A DNA stretch of 64,000 nucleotides. Source: Rhyzopertha dominica. Taxonomy: Eukaryota; Arthropoda; Insecta; Coleoptera; Bostrichidae. Positions within the stretch are counted from its first letter, which is position 1; every line of letters begins with the position of its first letter. The notes below the pieces were generated by a model. It was not told the DNA's origin, made no database searches, and saw only the letters and a list, made by a program, of their open reading frames with translations. The translations under genes and the position numbers were made by a program. This document shows, piece after piece, positions 53,361 to 64,000 of this stretch. The stretch covers positions 20,270,286-20,334,285 of the forward strand of contig QCXZ01000064.1 of NCBI GenBank assembly GCA_025024175.1, written 5' to 3'.

Positions 53361-55559
53361 TCAATATTTTGTTTATACCTTTGGCTCATTATCGGTACGT
53401 GACGTCAGAGCCTGTTTTATGGGCGTGGTTTTAATTTAAATTTCTATATAGTTCATGATTTGAGCTTACTTGAGGATTGATTTCTTCCTTCATAAACTGC
53501 CAAATTTGATACTCTTTCGAACTATCATGTTTCTGAAAATTGTGCATTTTCTCTATTTCGGGAGAATTCCGGCGCAAGCAGGCGGGTGGCGGACGCAAAT
53601 ATGAGAAAAACGAAATCAATTTTCTTTTTCTACACAGCCCTGTCTACAGAGGTTCTTTACTTTAGCTCAAAATTCAATTTTGTTTATCATCATGGTAGAA
53701 AAGCTTCGCATACCCAAAAAGATAAGCTGGTGATAATTGGTATATACCTACGGGTGCCAAATAGTAAACTTTCGCAAAACATTGTTGATGCGATTAGCCA
53801 TTTACCTAGGACTTACTGTAGTTCAATCAAAACTAACCTAAATCTAACAAAAACATTTTTCCGGCTTAATTTTTTTATATAAATAACAAATAACCGCCCC
53901 AATAGCGGCATTGTGCTGTGGTCGCGTAAAAATCCACGAAAGTTCCACGTCAGTATCGAAGGGGACTCATAATTCCGTGCTTTTATTATGCGGACACGTG
54001 CAAAAGGTCCAGACGAGGGGGAGAGTTTTTTAGGCCAGCTGTCACTTGTAGAGCGTCTTTTGCATTGTTGCTGGTGCGAACATGGGTCCGGGTTTTGCAG
54101 ACACACGTCAAATAAATGTCCGTACAACGCGGCTATTGCTTTGGGTAAGCACGCTGGATAAGGGAAACACATTATTCAAATGGACTCGCAATTATAAAGC
54201 ACTCTCTTAGTGAGGCGAGTTACTCCAAATATGGAAACGGCACGTAGATCATTTGTTAAGGTAAAGGTGTGCAGATGTAGTACAGACGAAAAGGTTCGCA
54301 ACAGAAGGATGAGTAATTATACATGTCCATCTAATACGTTGTCACTGCAATATTAAGGTTTGTAGCTTTCTTTTTGGTGCAAAACTGAACTAAGAAAATT
54401 GGCCTCAATGATTGCGTTTCCGGAAACTGTGAAACTGGAAAATTAATATTATTAATATGTTACTTTTTTGTTTTGTTTAGAAACTTCTATTCAATATTCA
54501 ATGGCTTACATATTATAGTCATAAAGCTACACTGCAGCTTCAAACGAGTATAGCAATAAATTTTAACACTACAAGCAATTCCTTAGCATTGGACTTGGAA
54601 ATACTTCGTTATTTCATGACTCTTCCTTTAATAAAATTATGTCAATTTTCAGACTAAGCTTGTTACATAATATGAAAGGTTGTTCCACGAGAAGAGATGA
54701 TTAAATTGTTCACAAAACCTGTCTGAGTTGCACAATGAATCTTAAATTAATTCTGGTGCAAAAATTTTATATCTACGATTCTCTGGCTGGATCACCACTT
54801 CTTTGTAGTGACCTAGCATCAAAAACAAAATTTGATCCATCAATTACACATATATTGTTAGGTACGATCCTATTGCAGCATATTCAAAAGTGTTGAAGAA
54901 TATCTTTAAACCATAGCTGCCTAATTATGAATTAATTAAGAAATAACATTAATAGTACTTGTTTCCTTTTCTATTGTAGTTTTAGCTTTGTTACTAATAT
55001 TTTGTCATTTTGTAGTATGTTTCTTGGTTCTTTCGTGTGGATTATTGAATTTTTTGTATCAACGACGTTTCGGTCATTTGTGTTGGATAATATAGTGTAT
55101 AGTTTAAAAACAAATAAAACAAACGTACAAAGTATTACAAATGCAAAAGTTAATAAAATAAGTGCATAGTGCATTAGGTATCTACCATGCCGAGTGTTGA
55201 TAAAGTAATGTATAAAATTTAATATACCAGTTATTAAAAAAATAATGAAAAAGAAACAAATTTTAAACAAGGTTTATTTTGAAACTAAATAAGATCAATG
55301 TGTTACCATTATGAAGATATGACGTTACGAAACTTGTTTTTGTGTCATTTGAGCCCTTATTATCATTATGCCTTTTGGTATAAAAAAAACAATCAAAATG
55401 GGCACAATCGGCAAATGGCTATTTCACATGTACATAAAATGAAGCTATCCGTGTGTCAGGTGGCAATAAACAACGACGTACAGCACTGGGTACACATATC
55501 AAAATGAGAAAATGTATCTTTATAGGATCGGACCGAGCCATGAACGATCCTAACTGACA
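53361..55559. other. Gene-free DNA
   Basis: No gene recognised. Positions 53880-54170 are less AT-rich and open on the minus strand for 119 codons, but no domain is visible. Confidence 0.45.
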
Positions 55560-55990
55560 TTTACAATTTTGCGAGGCGCTGAAAATAAGATTTTAAGGAA
55601 CATTATGTTTTTTGATGAAGCAGCGGCATAGCCCATCCTCACAATTGTCATTGCTGGTCACGAAGCAATCCACATTGCGATATTCCAAGACATTTGGTGC
55701 CAGCAAGGTGGTATACAGGCACATTTTGTTGTAACGGTACGTCGCTTTCTTGATGACATACTTGCCAATAGAGGGATAGCTGGCAGGTAAGTTGTAGAAT
55801 GCCCACATCGACTGCCAGATTTGATTCCATTACATTTTTGTCTAGNGTCATTTAGAAAATAGAGTATANGCACTGGAAGGATTACAAGCNTGCATTCGAG
55901 CTGANAGGCATCTCCATATGTCCGCNTATGTGCGACATGGGCAACGTCAAGTTGTAAATGTACTGCACTTTGGACATTTANATGTGTAAA
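55560..55990 (+). pseudogene. Mariner transposase relic 3
   Basis: The plus strand reads MFFDEAAA (from FSDEATF), then from about 55699 WCQQGGIQAHFVVTVRRFLD, then after a stop VVECPHRLPDLIPLHF, matching the QQDG and SPDLTPLDFF blocks. The second catalytic Asp is Gly and the third is His, so it is dead. The spacing between these two positions is 41 residues, the value also suggested by the copy at 58.1 kb. Six N bases fall in or near the segment, between 55845 and 55981. No TIRs were found. Confidence 0.8.
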
Positions 55991-58110
55991 ATGTTTATTT
56001 TTTGTTAATTCTGAACCTTGTTAATTCATAAAATGTGGAGACAAAAATCATTTGATGACCTATTTTATTTTATTTGTGAACTGTATATTTATGTACTTGT
56101 TCAATAACCATTTTCCCAATTGTGCACATTTTAATAGCTGCTCTGTTTCAGTCGTCTCAAAAATCAGCTATTTCAGCGTATTTTTTTCGAACTTTTGCAA
56201 ATAACCATGATTTATCGATACTGTATACTTTTATTTCTACCTACATACATAAAGGTCTTTTAATTTTAGTGTTAAACTTTCTGGTCATATTTTTACTTCG
56301 TCACGTGTTGGGATGAGATTGTTAGTCATTTGTCTGTCATCGTATAGTTATTTTAATGTATGTGTCATGCGTCTTGGCGACAGCTTAGCTACAGCACGAT
56401 GCTTGACAAGAGCATCTCATGGAAACCATGTTTGTCTCGTCAACGCCACCTATAGTGTATTTTCTGAGAAAATAGACACAACGAATTTTGAAACTGGATA
56501 ACTCGTTGCTCCAGCTCGAACTGTAATGTGTGGTATGTAGTTTGAACAATAGCCAAATAAAAAAAAATCCCTTAAATTTGTAACAATTACTGGAAGGGAG
56601 GGATGTCTAGGTAATACCGTAATGTTATTGTTGGCCTATACCCATTGTTTACCAATGTACAGATCCTATGCTTTAGGAATAATAAGCATCAAGATATATA
56701 TCGAGTAAACGTCATGTTATTAATGGAGTAACTTTAACATATCATTATAAAAAATTGCGTGTTCTCTACACTAACTGCACTTGAAGCAAATATAGCAAAT
56801 CAGTACCATTTGTAACCAGGCACCTAGAGTATTTGTTTTGCAAAACCGGAGCAAATGAGAATAATACCAATTTCAATCAATACAGGGATGGTGATTGACG
56901 GCAATTGCATGGAGCTGCATCTACCTTACTATAAATATAAAACAAAATGGGTAGGTCTATTAGCTTACCAGAATGGTCATTGGTTCAATATGATGAATAA
57001 TTTGGGATATCAAAGCATTGTTTTCAGTTGATTACATCACGCTCATTCATTACCTGAAACAATAAATAGTATTACTTACATGTTAATAAAACATAATCTG
57101 CATAAACTAAATTATAGTGGCTTAACATATATTAAGATGGAAATGCTATCCAAATGCACCTTATTCTTGCATTGATTGAAAGAAATGAATGAAATTTACT
57201 CCTAAATATTGATAATACAGACCAATTAGGAAGTACTGAGCACGGATAGATCACTTAGTTCTTTAATTAATCTTTCAAGCTCGCGTGGCTTTGACGTAGG
57301 CCCAAAAGTTCATAAAGGTCCGTGTAATCAACGAAATAACCTTGCGGATCAAATGCACAAAAGACCCCCAGCACAATGCAACGTCGACAAATTAAAAATT
57401 AATCACAAAATCTTAGATGTCAAAGAAACTGATAGTGGAATAAAGCCGAGCCCACTAAGGACATCTGCTGATTCACCCTCTCTCTGCTGTTCGGAACTAT
57501 CATCCCCTTCCGCTTCTATTCAGCTAGGCACGCGACCTTTTGTCAACTAAGCTCTAATGGCGGGTTAGCACCCGAGTTGTACGCCCGAGCCTTCGTTTTA
57601 TGCTCGTGATATTGTTACAAATACTGTTATTGCCGTTATAACCGTGTTTAGCAATGTAGGATTAAGTTAATAACAGATATCGTAAATTTCCCGGTGCGGA
57701 CCGGGGTGGCTACAAACGGTGCACACATNAGTGTGCAAAAACTACTTGGGTAAGTGGATTTCGCCCGCTTGCATTTGTAGCACGGCCCCGCAACAGACAG
57801 AACTTGTGCTCGCAAATACTTAGGTGTTTGTTGATTTATCGCTAAAACAGACTAGGGTAGTCAAGCTCCTAAATATTGANAGGTTTCCACGTGCTTAAAA
57901 ATATAGATTAAGCAACGTACCTAAGTCTGAAAAATAAGAGCAAATATTTACGATTAAACAGCGTTTACCGAAGGCAATAGCAAATTTCAACGAGAAAGAA
58001 ATTCGTATTTAGCTTTAGAACGGGCGTTTGACAATATTTTTAGATGCGCCATAAACAATAAAAAGAAACGAGATATCAATATCAGGTTAGGAATCTAAGT
58101 ATAGAAAATT
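55991..58110. other. Gene-free DNA
   Basis: An ATG-initiated 65-codon frame at 57353-57550, Ser/Pro-rich towards its end, is open in a G+C-richer stretch that continues to about 57800. I recognise no domain; it could be a host exon or a retroelement scrap. Confidence 0.4.
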
Positions 58111-58112
58111 TA

Positions 58113-59741
58113 TACAGAGTTGGTCAAAAGTATGGAATGAAAGGCCTATCTTAGTATATATGAACTTTACACCAAAATGTCGTTAACAAAAGTTTTTGTT
58201 ATAAAAGTCACTTTCAAAATTTTGTTTGAACTTGTGTCAGGCAAATTCTGAGGTTCTTCGTCTTTGACAAAGATTACAACTTTTTGTCAGTGTTTTCAAG
58301 AGACGGCGATCTTTCCGAGAAAATATTATCTTATATTATGGACGCTGAAAGCATTCACCCTCGTAAAAGTTTTTGTTGCTAATTATTTTATCATTTGTTC
58401 TTTATTTGACAGCGCGTTTCCATGGCACCGCAACCAAAAAGCGATTTTTAGCGGTTGTGTATACCTCCTTTTATATTTGAAATGACCTGATGTTTATTTT
58501 GTATGGTTTGCTAAAAAAAGTTGTGAAAATCCATCTATTTAAATAAACCGCAATAGGCCTTATCGATACAATTTCCTATCTGATTGTGGCTTCCAAATTT
58601 TACAACTTTTTTCCTTTGTAACATTGCTTTTTTAAACGACCATAGAGGAGTAAGTCCAGGTGATTTAATTCGGGGGAGCTAGCAGGACATTCTGTAGTTC
58701 CCTGACGTCATATCCAATAACTTGAAAAGATGTTATCCAGATGCAGGCGAACGTAACTATAAAATGTGGCAGAGCACCGTCTTGTTGAAACCAAAAACCG
58801 CAGATTGGCATTCCTCGTTGATCTTCATCGGGAAATAAATGTACGATGTACAATATTATCACGCAGTAGGTTCATTTGGTGTTAGATACACTTTCATTTA
58901 GGAAGAATGAGCCCATAACTTTTAGGCCAATAATGCCAGCCCTTACATTTAGTATCTGAGGACACTGTGTATGCCGTTTCACCACATGGTGAGAATTTTC
59001 GCTAGATCAGTGGCGGCAGTTATGTCTGTCTACAAATACAACTTCGTCAGACAATAAAATATTGTTTCAAGTATTGGATTATCATTAGAATATTCAGTCA
59101 TCATCGCAAACAAACGCATTCTTTTGTCACGATAATTTTAATTTAGTTAATTGAGTCGCTTGTAGGGTTTGTATTCCTTGTTTCTTAATATTGCGAACGA
59201 CCAACCATTTAATGACATAATTGCGTGGTTAGCTTAGATGAGTTATCTATGACATTAACGAATGCATCGGGAGTTTGGTTTTCATTTGCATCCGAATTTG
59301 GATGCCCGAGGCTTGGGATATCTTTCACATGTCTAGTTGTTGTCGATCTCCATATTCAACCGTCATTAGGATTCCAATCTTTTTGTAGAATCGCTATTAA
59401 ATGAATCATAACCATTATTGACAGCTGGGGAGCCACATATTGATAACACTTTTTGTCATTTATTTAAAAACATGATTTTTCTGCAAAGAATGTTATTAAC
59501 CCATACAAAAGAACACCTACAGGTCACATTCGAGGATAAAAAATTAATATACCTCCGCGAAAAAACTCGCTTCATTGCCATTTAGAATATAATAAAAAAC
59601 AGGCTGTCTAAAACTGCTTTTACATAAAAGTAGGCAAAAAATGAAAAATAATTAGCAAAAAAACTTGTTAAGGACATTATTCTATAACGTCCACATTTGC
59701 AAAAATAGACCAGTTATTTCATACTTTTGATTAACCTTGTA
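58113..59741 (-). mobile_element. Mariner element with both ends (1629 bp), decayed
   Basis: TIRs TACAGAGTTGGTCAAAAGTA (58113-58132) and, as the complement of the right end, TACAAGGTTAATCAAAAGTA (59741 down to 59722) match at 16 of 20 positions, and similarity continues a few bases further. TA flanks both ends (58111-58112 and 59742-59743), the target duplication of Tc1/mariner elements. The left end of the relic at 20456 matches the same TIR. The transposase lies on the minus strand. Confidence 0.88.
58500..59330 (-). pseudogene. Mariner transposase (DD41D-like), broken
   Basis: Minus-strand blocks in order: a SGHP..ATNEEN-like linker and an ..VIDNSSKLTTQLCH helix region (about 59310-59220); ILLSDEVVF at about 59062-59036 (first catalytic Asp) followed by RHNCR; LFPDEDQRGMPICGFWFQQD (Asp codon 58779-58781); and, in a shifted frame, PELNHLDLLLYGRLK with the third Asp near 58655. 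About 40 residues separate the second and third Asp, longer than the 34 of classical mariner. Multiple stops and frameshifts are present, but all three aspartates remain readable. Confidence 0.82.
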
Positions 59742-59743
59742 TA

Positions 59744-62043
59744 GTATAGATGTGCAAAAGTTACGTAAGCACAAGCGACTTGTCTGAGTTGTGGAAGTAT
59801 TGAGGCCTGCATTACAGATTATAGTGATGGATGAGAAAGAGAAAGGTACGTACAGTCAAAAGTCCAAGGGTAGAAAGAAAGAAAAAAAAGAAAAAAAGCT
59901 AGCAAAAAGGAATATACAAATACATACGAACAAAAGAAACGATGATGACAGGAAAAGAAAAAACTTGACGTAAGGATAAATAAAAAGCATTTGGTAAAAT
60001 AAAAAGAAACAAGAAAATGACAAATGGATTGGAGAGTAACTTGGCATTCGTACAAAAGGGTGTGTCACCGGGATCAATGCCGGGATCTATACTGTACATA
60101 TCTTATGTTCGAATTCTAGTGACAGTTATGTCGTTATATTTTGGCCTTAGAAAACTGAGATAGTGAATAAGATATCACAATATGTTCTGCTGTTTGGAAT
60201 TCAATTTTGCTATGACACCTAACATCGATCTGTTGCAATACAATAGCGCAAACTCTCCACCAATTTAATCAAGGCACATCTCAAATTGCTGCAGAGTGTA
60301 ACCTGAACAAATTTATTTTTTTCGTTCAAGTATTGTATGTAGGTAAACAATTAAACATACATATATGCCGACATTAATTTCTGCATTCAGGTATCACCTG
60401 AAAAGCAAAATACAAAATTTTATACTGGTTGCACATTTTCAAAACGTCGTGTTAGTTTTTGGCTAGTATGCAGTAAATAAAGTATGAATTAGGATATTCA
60501 TTTTATGCCAGTACATGTAGTTGACTTGAAAGATTTGATGAAATGAGATGTAGGGGTTACACTTTTAGTTAATTATTGAGAGGAATGCTTTCAATATCAG
60601 CTTAGTAAACTGACAGTAAACGATTTTGACTTGCTAGGTATAGTATATAATTAGCTGAATGAGGAAATTTCTATTATACGTGCTTCTTATTGTATTGTAT
60701 GATGCAGTGAAGTACGATGTTATCTTAGCGCAAACGTAAAAAGACATGTGCGCGAGTAAGTTTATTTAGCACTGGCGGTTTTTTTTCAGCCGCAATACGT
60801 TGTGTAAACATATTTTTATTTGGTGTTACACCTCAACATATTCAACTACTCACGATACAGAGTAAATCTCTTCATCCCTAGTTATCATGTACTGATCTAT
60901 CCAATCTACATCCCCCATAATCTGCCCCAACCGAGGGTTTGCACATTCAGAAATAAACGCTCCAACCATCGATCGTTCAAACCTGATAAGGAACTCGATT
61001 ACCGTGATAAACTCCATTATTCTAAACATGTTAACAACGCAGCGTTAGTTGCCTTAATGTGATAAAGACATATATCACACACTGTCATTTATTACACACG
61101 ACATTGCTACATCAATTTAACGTTAAGTACCTCCAAGGATAAAATAAACGAACCTGTGCATATACACAACACGTCGTAATGACTTTGTATTACGGGCAAC
61201 ACGCCTGGGGCCTAGAGGTGGGAATAACGTTGAAACGCTCGTTATTCCTTCCTCTATAAGTCATCAGTATCAATGTATTATCTTTTTGTTGTTTAACCAT
61301 TTTTATAAGCTAATGTGTGTTTTAATTTTCTAACTATATGTATATACAAATATATCGACTGTTTAACATCTCACCTATAGTTAAACCAAGAACTGTTCAG
61401 TCTATTGTTTATGTTTAAACAGCATGGATTTTAGGACGTACTTCAGTATAAGAAAGTGAAACCGCTTCTCAAAAACATGGTTGTAAATTGTTTTACTAAA
61501 TAATGGATCACATAAAAGTTATAATATTACAAGCAAAAGGAAGTTGTTCTCAGATAATCTTCAAAGAAAAAGATACATTTTAATTACATACATATGAATA
61601 TGATCATAAATTTGTATCATTTCATTCACAGCACCCGTTTGGACTTTTTCAGATGGGAAAAGGCATTGTGATGTATTTATCTTTTATCAGTCTTGTCCCA
61701 TACACCATACTCATGCTTGCTTTCAAAGTGTTCTAAACATTCGCGATAGCGAACTATAGCAGACTTCTTTATATGCTAGACCAAACACATTATAAGTGCA
61801 CTTGTTTTGCAGAATTAACAGTTGCTTCCTCAATAGATCATAATTCCGTACCTCACATGAGAGAATGCAAACGGGTAGTATGGCATCAGTCTGGCTTCGG
61901 AAGCCACAGTTCTTGAGATGAACCGAAGAGCACAGCAGAATGAAACAAGTTTGGATGCTAGGCGGTACTCATGTTACTCACAAGAAAATCTCGTCCAGGT
62001 GTACTCCCAAGAAAGGTAAGCAACCCATCTTCAAAACTAATTT
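59744..62043. other. Gene-free AT-rich DNA
   Basis: The stretch at 59830-60010 is strongly A/G-rich and gives Lys-rich or, on the other strand, Phe/Ser-rich frames of no significance. No gene is supported. Confidence 0.5.
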
Positions 62044-62640
62044 CTATTTGTTTTTTGGTATCCTGTGTAAACTACAGCTAATAGCATTTTCAGATTTAGT
62101 TGCATTTGCATCGTAATAAGGTCCAACCATGACCAGTGGCGTATCATAGCGCGGTATAATGGAACTGGGCTTTAGGTAGATCGTTAACAACAATAATGGC
62201 CCGAATATCGATCCTCGGGGGACTTGTTTCTCTACCACCTTCCAAGGCATGGTCAACACATTCCAAAGTCTTGCGTGAGGTCGATAAACACCTCATAGAA
62301 GTGCTTTTTTCTACTAATAGGTTCCAACAACCCACAATACCTGATATGTGGCAGATTCTGCAGATTTTTTTATGAAACCATCTGACATGGAGTAAAAAGC
62401 TATCTATTTCTACCAACATAATTATCTTTTTAAAGATAACCTCTCCTAATGTTTTTAATACTGGGGGCAGGAGAACAACAGGTCGGTAATTGCTTATTAA
62501 AGCTATATCAGTTTTCTTAAAGATTGGACTAACAGCAGCTTTTTTCAGGTCATCGGGAGACACACCCTGATTTAAAGATGTGTTCGCTAAGTGACAACTG
62601 GGTTTTCGCCAGATAACCTTCGTTATGTTTTAATACAACA
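62044..62640 (-). pseudogene. Jockey/CR1-like LINE reverse transcriptase fragment
   Basis: The minus strand from about 62600 reads LANTSLNQG and VSPDDLKKAAVSPIFKKTDI, then ISNYRPVVLLPPVLKTLGEV, matching the N-terminal fingers of Jockey/CR1-type reverse transcriptases. Further on are a degraded DLTQDFG segment (for DLSKAFD) and VPRGSIFGPLLLLTIYL (for PQGSILGPLLF), in different frames. Nothing corresponding to the Y/FADD block is clearly present. It is a dead scrap of the same broad group as the fragment at 18.1 kb, but the two overlap too little to say whether they are one family. Confidence 0.85.
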
Positions 62641-64000
62641 TCCGATATCTCGTCATGTTCTACCACGTCGAATTCCGTAGGAGTTGCTGGTTAAAAAATT
62701 AAACAAAAATTTGGAATTAGTTCAATCTGCGACAAATTCTGACGTTTCCGATTCGGTAGTAATGATAATAATATCGAAGTCCTTGTTACTCTGTTTTTGT
62801 CTGTTAATCGTCTTACTGGATTCCATATTGCTTTTGTTTTATTTGCTGCATATTAATTTGAGTAATGCAAACGCCTATTACTCCTAAAAGCAGATCACCC
62901 TTGGCATTCGTCAAAGGCAACATGACTGTCCAGCATCATATCCAAGAAGTTACGGAACCACGCGTTTCAATCTGTCTCAGAACCCACCACAGTCCACCTT
63001 TTCAACAAAATAATGAATATGCAACGTAGAAAGTGTTATTTTGTTTTGATCAGTTTATTGCTTTGCACCCAAGATCTCTTGATTCTTCATCCGTTGGTCA
63101 TGCCTTGGACGTTGTGGGTAGAGGGTTGCAACACAAACTGCAGCGCCACTTCAATGCACTGCACAAGTAGCCTACAAAAATTAATCGTTTTTTTACAAGT
63201 CAATGATCAGATGCGTTGATCAGTGCATAGCGCACCGTGGATTGATTACAATTTCTTAGCGTATTACTCTTATATTCACGTCTATTGTTTAATGGTTTGC
63301 TTTTGCTCAAACACAATAATCGTATGTATCAGAGCTTAATCAAATAGAACAATTACTACTGAGTGTTTTTATTTCTTTCTCAGTTTCGGTATGTATCAGA
63401 TTTCATCAGCCAGACAACAGTTTAATGGATTTGGAATTTATAGCCAATATGGAAGTATCCCGTAAAACTAACCGCAAATTGAAAAAGTTTGCCTGCAAGT
63501 GCAAGCCGTAAATGAAACTGCCGCCGTTAGCCGTCGATTTCGGGGCCAATGCTATGCTGATACATAGTCCACCGTTAGTAATGCTTTGCGTTTAGAAACC
63601 CCTATTCGCAATTTACTGCAACACTTTAACACTTATGTACGTTCCAATCGAAGAAATTACGGCTGTATTACAAAAATACTATATAAGGCAGAAAACTGCC
63701 TTCAAAATTAATTACGCGTACAGGTTTAATCCACGACCAGGTAGCTAACTATTAGCTTTGATTACATTTGCTGCCATATGGAAAAAGCACGCGAAAATAC
63801 ATGGGGGTAAAAAGTAATGGCAGCTTGAAATATGTACGTCGGGTTGCATTTCTTTCGTCTGTATCTGATAGCAGAAGTTCCTTTAATTAATTCAGTGAGT
63901 GGTGAAACTTGTGTTTGACTAGAGTTGCATCGTTGCATTGTGCATCGTCTTAAAGTATAGAAGCCCAGCTGAAGTGCCCTAGCATGCTTACGAAAGAAGA
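62641..64000. other. Nothing recognisable
   Basis: AT-rich DNA to the window edge; the short plus-strand frames at 62684-62887 and 63013-63219 have no motif. Confidence 0.5.

Noticed and set aside
59791..59973. 60-codon Lys-rich plus-strand frame
   Set aside because: Purine-rich low-complexity DNA; no family and no conserved motif.

Overview
This 64 kb window is AT-rich eukaryotic nuclear DNA, almost certainly from an insect. The organism type is inferred from the transposon families present: piggyBac, mariner, hAT, a THAP-domain DNA transposon, RTE-like, R4/Dong-like and Jockey/CR1-like LINEs, and a gypsy-like LTR element. No rRNA, tRNA, CRISPR or operon structure is visible, and I could not identify any host protein-coding gene with confidence. 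I cannot place the species from this sequence alone.

Layout. 1-10 kb: non-coding AT-rich DNA with a MITE copy near 6.0 kb, one weak exon candidate (6.5 kb) and a small CpG-rich island (7.56-7.72 kb). 10,356-12,555: a complete piggyBac transposon with an uninterrupted 584-residue transposase, matching terminal inverted repeats and TTAA on both sides; this is the only intact gene in the window. 14-25 kb: MITEs and inverted repeats (15.28, 15.70-16.19, 17.33, 23.57, 24.36 kb), a Jockey-like reverse transcriptase scrap (18.1 kb), a decayed mariner (20.45-21.27 kb) followed by a near-perfect 28-bp-arm hairpin (21.3 kb), and a hAT fragment (23.8-24.3 kb). 33.5-34.5 kb: a 5'-truncated LINE with a restriction-enzyme-like endonuclease, lying inside a (TAA)n microsatellite. 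38.5-40 kb: a second mariner scrap beside a ~1 kb TIR element carrying a THAP exon. 41.3-46.2 kb: decayed retropepsin, reverse transcriptase and integrase pieces of a gypsy-like element. 46,292-49,962: a 5'-truncated RTE-like LINE with a perfect 12-bp target-site duplication, itself interrupted by an 850-bp TIR element. 52.7-53.4 kb: a DDE transposase pseudogene. 55.6-59.7 kb: two more mariner relics, one with both ends. 62.0-62.6 kb: a Jockey/CR1-like reverse transcriptase pseudogene.

The elements do not form a common system; this is a layered transposon graveyard with one apparently young piggyBac. The most useful observations are the intact piggyBac, the LINE inserted within (TAA)n, the nested insertion in the RTE copy whose removal rejoins the reading frame, and a mariner family present in at least four copies whose catalytic spacing (about 41 residues) is longer than classical mariner.
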